A DNA stretch of 64,000 nt from Mariniphaga sp041687255 (GTDB lineage: Bacteria > Bacteroidota > Bacteroidia > Bacteroidales > Prolixibacteraceae): assembly GCA_041687255.1 (NCBI GenBank), contig JAWLCL010000020.1, positions 1 through 64,000 on the forward strand, written 5' to 3'. Position 1 is the stretch's first letter. The number at the start of each line of letters is the position of its first letter. Positions 43,433 through 53,560 of the stretch are shown here, one piece after another. Below the pieces are notes generated by a model that worked only from the letters and a program-made list of their open reading frames with translations, was not told where the DNA came from and did not search any database. The translations under genes were made by a program, and so were the position numbers.

Positions 43433-43676
43433 CTGTTTTTCGAACGGTGCAAATTTAAACTTTTTTACAGGATTTGAAACCTTTGAAAAGATAAAATTAG
43501 GTGCACACTGGATTTTATTTTGTTATTCGTTTCGTTTGCAGGCTTCCCCTCTGCAATGATTCTAATAATTTATTCGAATTATTTTCTTTCGGATATTTGG
43601 ATTATTTTGGTACTTCATCAACAGCTATCGCTTATTTATCCTGCAAAGATTATATACTGTTGTTGCCAAATATAAA

Positions 43677-44840
43677 TTACGTAAGAATTTTACCGTTCAA
43701 CGCTGCAATGGCCGGTTCATTTACTACTGCCGGTAATGAAAAGCAAAATACTGAGCCTTTACCGGGGCTGCTTTCGGCCCATATTTTTCCGTCATTTTTT
43801 TCAATAAAATCCTTGCAGATAATCAGCCCCAGCCCCGTGCCGGCTTCTCCTTCAGTGCCTGATTTTGCATGACTTGAGCTGGCCTTAAATATATTACCTA
43901 CCATCTCTGATGGAATTCCAATTCCTGTGTCTTTAATCCCAATTGTTACCGTTTCTTCCGACCGGGTTGCAAATAATGAAATGGTACCACCCCGGTGTGT
44001 AAATTTTATGGCATTCGATATCAGGTTGCGCATAACAATTGTTATCATTTCCTCATCTGCAAAAACCGAAGTATCGGCCGGTACTTCATTTATAAAATTG
44101 ATTTGTTTATGCGAAAGGTTATGGATTAAAAGGTTGTGGCATTTTTCGATTATAAGCTGCATGGATAATTGTTGTGGGAACAGGTTTATCCGGTTTCGCT
44201 GTGAACGAGCCCATGTGAGCAGGTTCTCGAGCAATTCAGAAACCGACTGCGAAAGCTGATAAATTATCTTGTTGTACTTTCTGATTTCCTCTTCCGTATA
44301 TTGGTTGTACCCTTTTTCTATAAGCTCCGAAAAGCCTATGATATTGCTTAAAGGACCTTGTAAATCGTGCCCGATTACTGAAAACAGCTTATCCTTTTCT
44401 GCATTTAATTCTTTCAGACGAGCTTCGCTTTCTTTTAAGCTTTGCTCAGCTTTTTTATGTTCCGTAACATCTTTTGATGTAGAAATTACTCCATCTATTT
44501 TTCCTTCTTTATCTAAATGGGGGTAGTAGTGCATTTCGAGAATCCTGAATTCACCCCCGGGGATTATACCTTCAAACTGCAGTGTCACATTAACGCCTTC
44601 CAGGCACCGGGCGATGCTTTCCTTCATTTGATTGCCGAAAGGAGAATCTCCCCAGATAAAATCGACTGTTTTTCCTACAATATCTTTTGTTTCCCACTTA
44701 TAGAAGGTATTGAAGGCACTGTTTACAAAAATGTATTTGAGCTTCTTATTGATAAATGTAGCAGGCTCGGAAATGGTATTCAATATTTCTTTTTGATAAT
44801 GGAAATATCTGTTCTTTTGGTTTTTTCCGTTACTTTTCAT
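43677..44840 (-). CDS. soluble PAS-domain sensor histidine kinase
   Basis: A 387-residue protein without membrane segments or signal peptide. Residues about 15-135 are a PAS domain (TFINKKLKYIFVNSAFNTFY, ending in the usual VISTSKDVTEHKKAE), then a coiled linker. The HisKA domain has DKLFSVIGHDLQGPLSNIIG (His near 160), and the ATPase domain has NLISNAIKFTHRGG, KDTGIGIPSEM and GTGLGLIICKDFIEKNDG. The GHDLQGPL form of the H-box is common in Bacteroidota cytoplasmic kinases. No response regulator with a receiver lies beside it. It senses a cytoplasmic signal of unknown nature. The 244-bp gap to the tRNA repeats shows nothing. Confidence 0.88.
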   Translation of the reverse strand: MKSNGKNQKNRYFHYQKEILNTISEPATFINKKLKYIFVNSAFNTFYKWETKDIVGKTVDFIWGDSPFGNQMKESIARCLEGVNVTLQFEGIIPGGEFRILEMHYYPHLDKEGKIDGVISTSKDVTEHKKAEQSLKESEARLKELNAEKDKLFSVIGHDLQGPLSNIIGFSELIEKGYNQYTEEEIRKYNKIIYQLSQSVSELLENLLTWARSQRNRINLFPQQLSMQLIIEKCHNLLIHNLSHKQINFINEVPADTSVFADEEMITIVMRNLISNAIKFTHRGGTISLFATRSEETVTIGIKDTGIGIPSEMVGNIFKASSSHAKSGTEGEAGTGLGLIICKDFIEKNDGKIWAESSPGKGSVFCFSLPAVVNEPAIAALNGKILT

Positions 44841-45104
44841 TAGCCGATTTAAGTTTCAAATTTAAAAAAGGAACTGAAGTTAGGTGTTCACATGATTTTT
44901 TCCCAGTATATGATGGAGTTAGAGAATAAACCGTTTGAAAGCCTGATAAATGAATCATTGCAAGTTTTAAATAACTTTTGTTCGGTTAAACTTTATAATA
45001 AGCTGATAACCCTTAAGTATATTCAGGGGGCTAAAATAAAAATGATTTAATTAATAAGCAAATATTGTTAATCTGAAGTGTACACCTGCTCTTACATTAT
45101 GTTT

Positions 45105-46874
45105 TTATATTCTTTTTAATACAATGAGCCTGAAATCCATGACAGGTGAGCCGGTAATATGGGTAGCTTTTAAAACAAGCTTACCATTTCCCTGAGGAAG
45201 ATGCATAGTTCCTGCTTTAAGAGGACGGAAATCCTTAACGTACGATTCCATTCTTTCAACACGGTCATTTTCCATCCCTTTCAAAGGAGGGTTGTGAGGT
45301 GTTGTTATTTCAGCGGATAATGATTCTCCGGCAAAGCTTAACTCAACAGCAGAACCTAAAGCATCAGGAGGGCAGGTATAATATATTTCCACTTCAAAGT
45401 TACCCTCTGCAGGTACTTCAACATCCCATACAATGCTGTCGGAGGTGCTTGTCCAGTTGGTAAAAAATGAATCATTGGGAAATCTGTTTGAACGCTTAAT
45501 GTTACCATAAGCTATGCCGTCACGGGCAGGTATATGGGTGTATTGGTAATCTGGATGACCTATCACAAATGGACGTTCATCGGTCTCAGGCAGTTCGGTC
45601 AATACATTTTTTTTCCATTCTGCCATTGCTTCTGACATTTGTTGTGCAGCCTCAGGATATTTATCAGAAACATCGGTTGTTTGACCGGGGTCGTTCACCA
45701 TATCGTACAACAGGTTATCACTTGTGAATCTGTAGGTATTATCTCTTACGCTTATGCGCCCGTTCCAGTGGCTGAACAGTAAACGATCATAATCCTTTGG
45801 TTCATCATTCGCCAGTAGAGGTTTAAGACTGATGCCATCAAGTGGTTTCTCCGGTTTTAAATCCAATCCGGTTAAATCGGCCAATGTTGGCAACAGGTCA
45901 ATTGCTCCTGCAATTTCATCCACGGTCTTTCCTGCCGGTAATACACCTTCCCATTTGATAAACATGGGTGACCGCACACCTCCTTCATCAACCGAACCCT
46001 TTCTGCCTTTCATGCCGCCATTCCACCTCCAGCTGTTGGGGCCATTATCCGACAGGTAGATGATTATGGTGTTTTGGGAAAGGCCAAGCTCTTCAACTTT
46101 TGACATGAGCCTGCCTACATTCCAGTCGATGTTTTCACACATTGCCAGCGCTGCACGTGTGAATGGCACATCTTCTTTTTCAGGCTCCCGGTGCAGCATT
46201 TCCAAATTTTTGTTTTTGAATTTGTTCCACCACCTATCAGGTACTTGCATTGGGCTGTGAGGAGTATTGTAGGGAAGGTAAAGAAAAAACGGTTGGTTAT
46301 TGTGCCGGGTAATAAATTCGATTCCCTGGTTGGTAAAATCATCGGTAAGGTATCCGTTTCCCTGAACAACCTTGCCGTTATGCTCAAGCATCGGGCTGAA
46401 ATAGTCTCCCCAGTGTCCTGAGCAAAAACCATAGAAATCATCGAAACCTCGTGCATTGGGATGGTAGGGCGGTTGCATTCCGTTGTGCCATTTCCCGTAG
46501 GCGGCGGTTGCATAGCCCGCCTCTTTAAAATAAGCGGCAATAGTGGTTTCATCCAAATCCAGTCGTTCGCCCCCTGCCGAGGTGGAATAAACACCTCCCC
46601 GCGGATGGTAACGGCCTGTTAAAAGTTCGGCACGGGTAGGCGAGCAAACGGGGCTTACAAAAAAATGATTAAAAGTAACTCCTGTATGCGCAAGCTTATC
46701 GATGTTTGGGGTTTCGATGTTCGTATTGCCCGAAATGCTTAAATCGCCCCAGCCCTGGTCATCGGTAAGTATGAGGATTATATTGGGAGGGGGCATTTTT
46801 TGTGCTGAAGTGTATCCTAAGCCGGCAAGGAACATAGCCCCTGTCAGAATCGATGTACCTGAAAATTTCTGCAT
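45105..46874 (-). CDS. S1-family sulfatase with C-terminal beta-sandwich
   Basis: From the ATG at 46874 the protein is 589 residues with a clean signal peptide (MQKFSGTSILTGAMFLAGLG, then YTSAQ). An ATG 15 codons earlier would overlap the previous gene by 32 bp and spoil the signal, so I prefer this start. LILTDDQGWGDLSI and CSPTRAELLTGRYHPRGG (Cys77-Arg81; C-x-P-T-R variant) mark the S1 active site, with YGKWHNG and YLSDNGPN. Residues about 470-589 form an extra beta-sandwich (WDVEVPAEGNFEVEIYYT), perhaps sugar-binding. It is the last gene of the sulfatase operon. The substrate is uncertain. Confidence 0.92.
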   Translation of the reverse strand: MQKFSGTSILTGAMFLAGLGYTSAQKMPPPNIILILTDDQGWGDLSISGNTNIETPNIDKLAHTGVTFNHFFVSPVCSPTRAELLTGRYHPRGGVYSTSAGGERLDLDETTIAAYFKEAGYATAAYGKWHNGMQPPYHPNARGFDDFYGFCSGHWGDYFSPMLEHNGKVVQGNGYLTDDFTNQGIEFITRHNNQPFFLYLPYNTPHSPMQVPDRWWNKFKNKNLEMLHREPEKEDVPFTRAALAMCENIDWNVGRLMSKVEELGLSQNTIIIYLSDNGPNSWRWNGGMKGRKGSVDEGGVRSPMFIKWEGVLPAGKTVDEIAGAIDLLPTLADLTGLDLKPEKPLDGISLKPLLANDEPKDYDRLLFSHWNGRISVRDNTYRFTSDNLLYDMVNDPGQTTDVSDKYPEAAQQMSEAMAEWKKNVLTELPETDERPFVIGHPDYQYTHIPARDGIAYGNIKRSNRFPNDSFFTNWTSTSDSIVWDVEVPAEGNFEVEIYYTCPPDALGSAVELSFAGESLSAEITTPHNPPLKGMENDRVERMESYVKDFRPLKAGTMHLPQGNGKLVLKATHITGSPVMDFRLIVLKRI

Positions 46875-46887
46875 TTCTGACGATTTA

Positions 46888-48339
46888 TTATTTTTCCAAT
46901 TGGTTTTCAACGGGTTCAATACCTGCCTGATGTTCCTTGAGTACTTTTTTTATTTCAGTTATTACCTCAGGATGTTCTGCTGCAATGTTATACTTTTCCG
47001 AAGGGTCAACATTTAAATTGTAGAGCAATGGAGTTTCATGCACTACCGGCGCATTTGTAATTTCCATTGGCGGATTTGTGACGGGATGTGCTGTCTGGCT
47101 TCCATATTCGTTTTGAGTAATGAAATGCGCTTTATATGCGCCTTTTCGGACTGCATATACCTTTTGGCCCCTGTAGTAAAACACCACATCACGTTTGCTT
47201 TTGCCGGTTCCCAGAAGCAGTGGTGAAACATCAAAACCGTCGTATGTACGATCATCGGGCAGAGTTGTGCCTGAAAGCCGGCAGAAGGTGGGAAGCAAAT
47301 CCATAGTTGTTGCCATATCTCTTACTACTCCGGATTTTAAGGTTCCGGGCCACCAAAAAACAGTGGGTTCACGCATACCCCCTTCAAAAGTACCTCCTTT
47401 AGCGCCCCGTAATAATCCTGCCGTTCCGCCATGGGTTTTAAACGTATGCCACGGCCCGTTATCGGAAGTAAACACTACAAGCGTATTTTCGGCAAGGCCT
47501 TCTTCCTGAAGAGTTTTAAGTATTTGCCCTACCGACCAGTCAATCTCTTCAATAACATCACCGTAGATACCTGCCAGAGAGGTATCTTTAAATTCCTCAG
47601 ATCGGAACAGTGGAATGTGAGGCAGGGAGTGGGCCAGATAAATAAAGAAAGGCTCTTGCTTCATTCCTTTTATTTTAGCCACAGCTTCTTCGGTATAGCG
47701 TTTGGTGATGTTTCTCTGATCGCAAGGGCGCTCAATAATATCCTTGTCACGCATTAAAGGAACATTATATGCCTGGTAACGTTCATTTTCTGCCAGGGTA
47801 AAATGGTCTGTTTTCTCCACTTTATCCATGTCGTTGGAGTAGGGGATTCCAAAATAGCTGTCGAATCCATGATCAGTAGGAAGGTGAGGTGATTTATGTC
47901 CCAGGTGCCACTTTCCGATAGCTGCAGTTTTGTAACCGTTTTCCTTTAGTGCCCCGGCGATTGTGATTTCGCTCTGAGGAAGGCCTCCATTGGAGTCGGG
48001 AAAAAGAACCCTTCGCTTATCGCTGCACATACCCGAACGAATGGGTAACCTGCCGGTTAACAAACCTGCACGGCTGGGTGTGCAAACGGGGGCTGCAACA
48101 TAGAAACTGGTCCATTTTTGTCCTTCCACGGCCATCTTATCAAGATTAGGTGTATTGATGACAGGATTTCCAAAAATGCCTAAATCACCGTAGCCAAGGT
48201 CGTCGGCAAAAATGACAATGAAGTTGGGTTTATTCTGCTTCTCTGTTTTATCTGCTGCTGCAGCCGGGTTTTGCAGTCCTGTAAATCCGAAGGATAGAAT
48301 TCCGGCAAGTGCAATTGTTTTGGTTTTTACTGATTTCAT
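46888..48339 (-). CDS. S1-family sulfatase
   Basis: A 483-residue exported protein (signal peptide ending PAAAA). Metal site IVIFADDLGYGDLGIFG, formylglycine motif CTPSRAGLLTGRLPIRSG (Cys86-Arg90), then AIGKWHLGH, VFTSDNGPW and FEGGMREPTVFWWPG. The GRLPIRSGM and EGGMREP wording is close to arylsulfatase A/GalNAc-6-sulfatase types. It starts 16 bp after the stop of the heparan-sulfamidase-like gene and ends 13 bp before the next, so all three are on one message. There is no lipobox, so it is probably periplasmic. Confidence 0.93.
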   Translation of the reverse strand: MKSVKTKTIALAGILSFGFTGLQNPAAAADKTEKQNKPNFIVIFADDLGYGDLGIFGNPVINTPNLDKMAVEGQKWTSFYVAAPVCTPSRAGLLTGRLPIRSGMCSDKRRVLFPDSNGGLPQSEITIAGALKENGYKTAAIGKWHLGHKSPHLPTDHGFDSYFGIPYSNDMDKVEKTDHFTLAENERYQAYNVPLMRDKDIIERPCDQRNITKRYTEEAVAKIKGMKQEPFFIYLAHSLPHIPLFRSEEFKDTSLAGIYGDVIEEIDWSVGQILKTLQEEGLAENTLVVFTSDNGPWHTFKTHGGTAGLLRGAKGGTFEGGMREPTVFWWPGTLKSGVVRDMATTMDLLPTFCRLSGTTLPDDRTYDGFDVSPLLLGTGKSKRDVVFYYRGQKVYAVRKGAYKAHFITQNEYGSQTAHPVTNPPMEITNAPVVHETPLLYNLNVDPSEKYNIAAEHPEVITEIKKVLKEHQAGIEPVENQLEK

Positions 48340-48355
48340 AGTAATTCTGATGTTG

Positions 48356-49735
48356 TTAGTTTTTAGTTAATGGTTCTCCGGTCCAGCGGTCAAATTTATC
48401 CGGTGTAGGATTTTCAGGTATTGAATCGTTTGTTGCTTCAATCCATGAATCCATCAGGTTGCGCATTTCGGTTAATACAAATTCATGATTTGGATCGTGT
48501 GCAAGGTTTACAAACTGAAACGGGTCTTTCAGTACATCATAAAGTTCCTCAGGACTTCGAGGTTCAGTGAAGCAATCCAATTGGTATTTATTCAGCTCGC
48601 CGGCATGATACATTTTAATCATCTCCTGGTAAGTGATGCTCCTGACAGCATCGGCCGGAGGTGATGCATTCAGGTGCGGGAAAGCATTTCTGATGTAAAG
48701 ATACCTGTTGTTACGCACAGCACGTTCGTGTGCCTGGTAATCGTGCCAGTTGTGCTCAGCAGCAATAAAATCCCTTGTTTCTTCAAAATAGTCGTTCAAA
48801 ACAGGCACAAAGGATACGCCCTGGTAGGTTTCCGATTGTTCTGCTCCGGCAAGTTCGCACAGGGTAGGCGCAATGTCGATTGAACTTACAAGGGCATCGG
48901 TAGAGCCTTTCTGAATGTTTGCCGGCCACCGGACAATAAAGGGCGTTTTTATTCCGCTGTCGTAAAGGCGTGTCTTGGCCCTGGGGAAGGGCCTGCCGTT
49001 GTCGGTCATGAAAATTACCAGCGTGTTTTCATCCACTCCCTGATTTTTTAGTTCTTCCATTACCATACCGATGTAATTGTCCATTCTTGATATTTCATCG
49101 TAGTACAAGGCCAGATCTTTTCGTGTGGAATCGTTATCGGGCAGATAGGGCGGAACAATCACATCCTCCGGATTATGTGGTTCAGGAATAGTATTGGGGA
49201 AATACGCGCGATGCGGATCCAAAGCGGCAAGCCAAAGGAAAAAGGGTTTATCTTTTGGTCTGTTTTGCAGGGCTTCCAGCCAAAACTCACATCCGCTGGG
49301 GCTTCCTCCGTAGATGGTGTCGAACTCAGCTCGTTTTGGGCCGATATGATACTTGCCTGCCACGGCTGTATAGTAATTTGCTTTTTGCAACTCGCCTGCA
49401 AACAACAGTTGGTCTTCCGGTAAAGGCATGTGCAATTCGGGCGCTCCGGTGTTATGAGGATACCGGCCGGTTAATATGCTGCAGCGGCTGGGACTGCAGG
49501 AACTTGTTGTGAGGAAGGCATTGTTAAACACCAGCCCCTCTTCTGCCAGCCTGTTAATATTGGGCGTTTTAATTTTGTCGTTGCCATATGGACCAAAGTC
49601 GTTCCATGCAGCATCATCGGCAATAAAAACGATAAAGTTAGGCTGCTTTGCTTCCTCTTGTTGCGGACTTTCACATGATGTTAATGTTATGAAGGCTAAT
49701 CCTCCTATAAGTGGTTTTAAAAATTCTGGTCTCAT
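48356..49735 (-). CDS. S1-family sulfatase, N-sulfoglucosamine sulfohydrolase-like
   Basis: A 459-residue lipoprotein (signal ending TLTSC, Cys21). FIVFIADDAAWNDFGPYG, CSPSRCSILTGRYPHNTG (Cys80-Arg84), GKYHIGPKR and FMTDNGRP with the YDSGIKTPFIVRWP segment resemble heparan N-sulfatase (SGSH-like) enzymes more than the other four sulfatases here. If that is right, it removes N-sulfate from glucosamine, or a related sulfate from a GlcNAc-type sugar. It is upstream of two more sulfatases at 16- and 13-bp gaps. About 400 bp separate it from the next sulfatase upstream. Confidence 0.88.
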   Translation of the reverse strand: MRPEFLKPLIGGLAFITLTSCESPQQEEAKQPNFIVFIADDAAWNDFGPYGNDKIKTPNINRLAEEGLVFNNAFLTTSSCSPSRCSILTGRYPHNTGAPELHMPLPEDQLLFAGELQKANYYTAVAGKYHIGPKRAEFDTIYGGSPSGCEFWLEALQNRPKDKPFFLWLAALDPHRAYFPNTIPEPHNPEDVIVPPYLPDNDSTRKDLALYYDEISRMDNYIGMVMEELKNQGVDENTLVIFMTDNGRPFPRAKTRLYDSGIKTPFIVRWPANIQKGSTDALVSSIDIAPTLCELAGAEQSETYQGVSFVPVLNDYFEETRDFIAAEHNWHDYQAHERAVRNNRYLYIRNAFPHLNASPPADAVRSITYQEMIKMYHAGELNKYQLDCFTEPRSPEELYDVLKDPFQFVNLAHDPNHEFVLTEMRNLMDSWIEATNDSIPENPTPDKFDRWTGEPLTKN

Positions 49736-50137
49736 GGTTTTTGTTTATGTTTTATCAATTGAATTTTGATGTTTTTCTCAATCTCTACCAGTTTTATGAC
49801 TGCTAATTTATAAAAATGATAGGCTGCATCTTGCTGTACAGTGCCTGTTGTTGTGAACTGCATATTCTGTAGTTCGCTGCGCCTGAATTGATCCAATCAG
49901 TATTCCTGCCGGACAGGCATACTGTTTTACAGTTCACTCTTCACTTTTCCTTCTGACCCTCACACCCCTTATGAGGGCTACATGTTTTATCTCAACTTTG
50001 TTTTTTACCATACAATGTTTCCCGGCGATTAATAGGACTGTTTACTGTTTACTTTTTACCGTTTACTTACTGACCGGGACATGCAGCTACGCTCTGCCTG
50101 CCTGTCTGCTCCTTTGCCTCCGGACAAGGCTGTGCAG
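49736..50137. other. 402-bp gap inside the sulfatase cluster
   Basis: No gene is supported here. It contains short direct repeats of GTTTACT near 50040-50065 and a CCTGCCGGACAGG near-palindrome at about 49912. Open frames across it are short and have odd composition. The gap could hold a promoter or a processing site that divides the sulfatase cluster into two units. Confidence 0.5.
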
Positions 50138-51724
50138 TTACTGTCTCCTGTTTTCAATGTGCTCAAGATATTCGTTCAGGTATTTTTGTGTCAGCTCATC
50201 GCTGTCGCCGTAATACTCGCGCAGTTCTTCAAGTCTTTCATGAAGCATTTTCCGAACGTTGGCATACTCCGGATCATCATAAACACTGTTCATTTCACTC
50301 GGGTCTACATCCAGATCATACAACTCCCATTCATCGATATCGTAATAAAAATGTATCAGCTTGTAACGTTCGGTGGCTATACCGTAATGTCTTTTTACCA
50401 TATGCTCTGCAGGATATTCGTAGTAGGTGTAATATACGGCATCGCGCCACTGGGTAGTGTCGTTGGCCATAAGTCCCCTAAGCGATACACCTTGCATGTC
50501 ATCCGGAATTTCCACATCTGCATAGTCCAAAAGGGTAGGGGCGAAGTCGAGGTTTTGTACCAGTTTGTCGATAACAGTTCCTGCACTTATTTCCCTTGGG
50601 TATCGCACCAGCAGGGGAGTACGGAATGACTCCTCATACATGAACCGCTTGTCGAACCATCCATGTTCACCCAGGTAAAATCCCTGGTCGGAAGTATAAA
50701 CTACAATTGTATTTCCTGATAGTCCTTCTTCATCGAGGTAATCGAGTACCTGCCCCACACCATCATCAACCGATTTAATTGTGCGCAGGTAATCTTTTAT
50801 GTAACGGTTGTATTTCCAGTGGGCAAGATCTTTACCCTCAGGCATATCATTAAGCAGTTGCCGGTTTTCCTCTTCGTAAGCGTCCATCCAGTTCTCAAGC
50901 TGTTCAGGTGTCAGCCTTTCAAGTTGATTCATAAATCCGGTACTATCACCATTCGGATCCACAATGAGCTTAAAATCGTGGCCCCACCTCATATGCTCAG
51001 CAATTTCCATTTCCTGTTCCTTTGCAGCTCTTCCGCGGCCTTCATAATTGTCATCAAAGTTTAGCGGCGGTGCAAAATTATCATGGTCATACAGGTTCAG
51101 GTACTTTGGTGCCGGTTTCCAGTTCCGGTGCGGTGCCTTATGGTGATACAGCAGGCAAAACGGTTTGTTGGGATCGCGTTTATTTTTTAACCAGTCGAGA
51201 GTGGCCTCTGTAATTATTTCAGTTGTGTACCCTTCAACATTTATCCGCTCCCCGTTCACCAAAAAGTCGGGGTTGTAATAATGCCCCTGACCGGGCAACA
51301 CCATGCTGTAATCGAAGCCCTGAGGGGTACCATCAAGGTGTATCTTACCTATCATTGCGGTTTGATAACCGTTTGCCTGCAGAATTTTTGGGAAGTTATT
51401 CTGATCCCAGTCAAAGGGTTGAATGTTGTCAACTTTGCCGTTGATAAAGCTGTGTTTGCCGGTAAGCAATACTGCCCGGCTTGGTGCACAAATTGAATTC
51501 GTTACTGTGGCACGTGAAAAAATGGCACCTTCTTCAGCAATTCTGTCGATGTTGGGAGTTTCGTTCAAGCCGTAACCATAGGCGCTGATGGCCTGGTAGG
51601 CATGATCATCACTCATGATAAACAGGATATTGGGATGTTCGGCTTCCGGTTCTTTTAAATTGCAGCTGAACAGACCCATTCCGGCAGTGAAAAGAGCTAA
51701 GGATTTGACTAGTTGGATATTCAT
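50138..51724 (-). CDS. S1-family sulfatase, GlcNAc-6-sulfatase-like (copy 2)
   Basis: A 528-residue lipoprotein (signal ending GLFSC, Cys21). ILFIMSDDHAYQAISAYG, CAPSRAVLLTGKHSFINGK (Cys79-Arg83), GKIHLDG and VVYTSDQGFYLGEHGWFDKR identify the branch that includes N-acetylglucosamine-6-sulfatases acting on mucin and heparan-type sugars. The EHGWFDKRFMYEESFRTPLL stretch is shared almost word for word with the neighbouring copy, so the two arose by tandem duplication and then diverged. It starts 21 bp after the other copy. Confidence 0.92.
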   Translation of the reverse strand: MNIQLVKSLALFTAGMGLFSCNLKEPEAEHPNILFIMSDDHAYQAISAYGYGLNETPNIDRIAEEGAIFSRATVTNSICAPSRAVLLTGKHSFINGKVDNIQPFDWDQNNFPKILQANGYQTAMIGKIHLDGTPQGFDYSMVLPGQGHYYNPDFLVNGERINVEGYTTEIITEATLDWLKNKRDPNKPFCLLYHHKAPHRNWKPAPKYLNLYDHDNFAPPLNFDDNYEGRGRAAKEQEMEIAEHMRWGHDFKLIVDPNGDSTGFMNQLERLTPEQLENWMDAYEEENRQLLNDMPEGKDLAHWKYNRYIKDYLRTIKSVDDGVGQVLDYLDEEGLSGNTIVVYTSDQGFYLGEHGWFDKRFMYEESFRTPLLVRYPREISAGTVIDKLVQNLDFAPTLLDYADVEIPDDMQGVSLRGLMANDTTQWRDAVYYTYYEYPAEHMVKRHYGIATERYKLIHFYYDIDEWELYDLDVDPSEMNSVYDDPEYANVRKMLHERLEELREYYGDSDELTQKYLNEYLEHIENRRQ

Positions 51725-51745
51725 AACATATGATTCTCTAAATGA

Positions 51746-53299
51746 TTACCTGTGATATTTTGAGGTGGCTTCAAGTTTTACGGTATCGCCCACGGCAATG
51801 CGTTCCCTTTTCAGCCGTTCCTCCATAGCTTTAACAACATCGGAGTATTCAGGGTTTAAATATTGATTTGTCATTTCGTCAGGATCGTTTTTCAAATCAA
51901 AAAGTTCCCACTCGTCAGTAGCATAGAAATGAATGAGTTTATACCTGTCGCTGCGAATTCCGTAATGGGGCTGAACCATGTGCCAGTCGGGCCATGCATA
52001 GTAATGATAGTAGGCTACATCCCGCCAGTTTTCCGGTTTTTCGTTTTTCAGAAAAGGCACAATGCTTTTTCCTTGAATGTCATCGGGAATGGAGATATTT
52101 GCCAGGTCCAGAAAAGTAGCGGCATAATCAATATTCTGAATGATGGCATTGTTTTTTGAGGCTGCGGGAGTAACATCGGGCCATCGAATAATCAGGGGCA
52201 TGCGTAATGATTCCTCATACATCCAGCGTTTATCGTACCAGCCGTGGTCGCCAAGGTAAAAACCCTGGTCGGAAGAGTAAACTACAATGGTGTTTTCTGC
52301 CAGACCCGATTCATCCAGGTATTGCAGCATACGACCAATTTCCTTATCCATTGAGGTTACCGACCGCAGGTAATCTTTTACATAGCGCTGGTATTTCCAT
52401 TCGGCAAGTTGCTCCCCTTCAAGATAGGCCTCCTTAAAAACATTATTTTCCTTCTCATATGCTTCAATGAAAATTGCCAGCTGTTCTTCGTTGAGGTATC
52501 CGGGAGGGGTTAGCTTCAAATCCTGTTCATTCATATGATTGGCAATTTCCATCTCCTGTTCTTTCAACGCTGAACTGCGGGTACTGTAATCGTCGTAAAA
52601 ATTGGAAGGAAGGGGCAGGTCTATATCTTTATACATATCATACTCATCGGGACCCGGCACCCATTCGCGATGAGGTGTTTTATGGGAATAGGCAAGGAAG
52701 AACGGTTTACCTTCATCGCGTTGCGATTTGAGCCATTGGATGGCCCTGTCGGTAATTATAGTGGCTGTGTGGCCGGTTACTTTCTCCTGTCCCTCAGGTG
52801 TTCCTATGATAGGATTGTAATAACTGCCCTGCTGACCCGGATTGTCAAGTATCTGCCAGTGGTCGAATCCGGCGGGTTCTACGAAAAGATGCCATTTCCC
52901 TATCCACGCAGTTTCATAGCCCCCCTTCTGCAAGAGCTTAGGGAATGTTTGCTGTGCATTATTGAAAATGGTGTCATTGTTAAGCATGCCATTCATATGA
53001 CTGTGCTTGCCCGTTAAAATCGTTGCCCGGCTTGGACCGCAAATTGAATTGCCGCAAAAAACATTGGTAAAAAGCATACCCTCCTGAGCAAGCCGGTCGA
53101 GTGAAGGCGTCTGCACAAATTTATGCAAGTCAGGATTGTTGTGCTTTGGTCCATAGGCACTAATGGCATGAGTTGCATGATCGTCACTGAAAACAAACAA
53201 TATGTTGGGGCGCTGTGGTTTTTCATCTTCAGGAGTACAACCAATTACGGCCGTTCCTGCAACAAAAAGAGCAAGCGATTTGGTAAGAATCCGGTTCAT
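51746..53299 (-). CDS. S1-family sulfatase, GlcNAc-6-sulfatase-like (copy 1)
   Basis: A 517-residue lipoprotein (signal ending AVIGC, Cys21). ILFVFSDDHATHAISAYGPK, CGPSRATILTGKHSHMNGM (Cys87-Arg91; Gly at the second position), GKWHLFVEP and VVYSSDQGFYLGDHGWYDKR place it in the same branch as the next gene. It is the first gene of the sulfatase series downstream of the GH109 terminator. Compared with copy 2 it has an insertion before the active-site cysteine (KHNNPDLHKFV), which may alter which sulfated sugar is accepted. Confidence 0.92.
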   Translation of the reverse strand: MNRILTKSLALFVAGTAVIGCTPEDEKPQRPNILFVFSDDHATHAISAYGPKHNNPDLHKFVQTPSLDRLAQEGMLFTNVFCGNSICGPSRATILTGKHSHMNGMLNNDTIFNNAQQTFPKLLQKGGYETAWIGKWHLFVEPAGFDHWQILDNPGQQGSYYNPIIGTPEGQEKVTGHTATIITDRAIQWLKSQRDEGKPFFLAYSHKTPHREWVPGPDEYDMYKDIDLPLPSNFYDDYSTRSSALKEQEMEIANHMNEQDLKLTPPGYLNEEQLAIFIEAYEKENNVFKEAYLEGEQLAEWKYQRYVKDYLRSVTSMDKEIGRMLQYLDESGLAENTIVVYSSDQGFYLGDHGWYDKRWMYEESLRMPLIIRWPDVTPAASKNNAIIQNIDYAATFLDLANISIPDDIQGKSIVPFLKNEKPENWRDVAYYHYYAWPDWHMVQPHYGIRSDRYKLIHFYATDEWELFDLKNDPDEMTNQYLNPEYSDVVKAMEERLKRERIAVGDTVKLEATSKYHR

Positions 53300-53488
53300 A
53301 TTTCTTTAAATTTTGAATGTAGCTATTGATTTCCTTACAATTTTACGAAAAAAAGCAAAAGGAAAATAATTTGTTTCATAATGGAGAAGTATTATCCACG
53401 CCTAATCAACTGAAGCTGATGCCATGATGTCTGTTAAATGGCAAAGTTTTCTGTGCATAGGGAGTGCATAATGTCGGGATTAAAAGAA

Positions 53489-53528
53489 AGGCCGGAATTC
53501 AGATTGATTTTAATGCTGAACCCGGCCT
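53489..53528 (-). terminator. terminator of the GH109-type gene
   Basis: AGGCCGG and CCGGCCT flank a second pair, TTCAG/CTGAA. On the minus strand a T-rich run (TTTCTTTT) follows. It separates the GH109-type gene from the sulfatase genes. The 53300-53488 stretch should carry the sulfatase promoter, though no clear TAnnTTTG is seen. Confidence 0.75.
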
Positions 53529-53560
53529 GGTTTAGTAAACTAAAGCAAGAGATTTTTTAT

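Noticed and set aside
46875..46919. Longer start of the 45105 sulfatase
   Set aside because: It overlaps the previous gene by 32 bp and places 15 charged residues before the signal peptide.
49971..50629. Plus-strand frames within and beside the sulfatase genes
   Set aside because: They are antisense shadows of the sulfatase reading frame or low-complexity intergenic frames without recognisable motifs.
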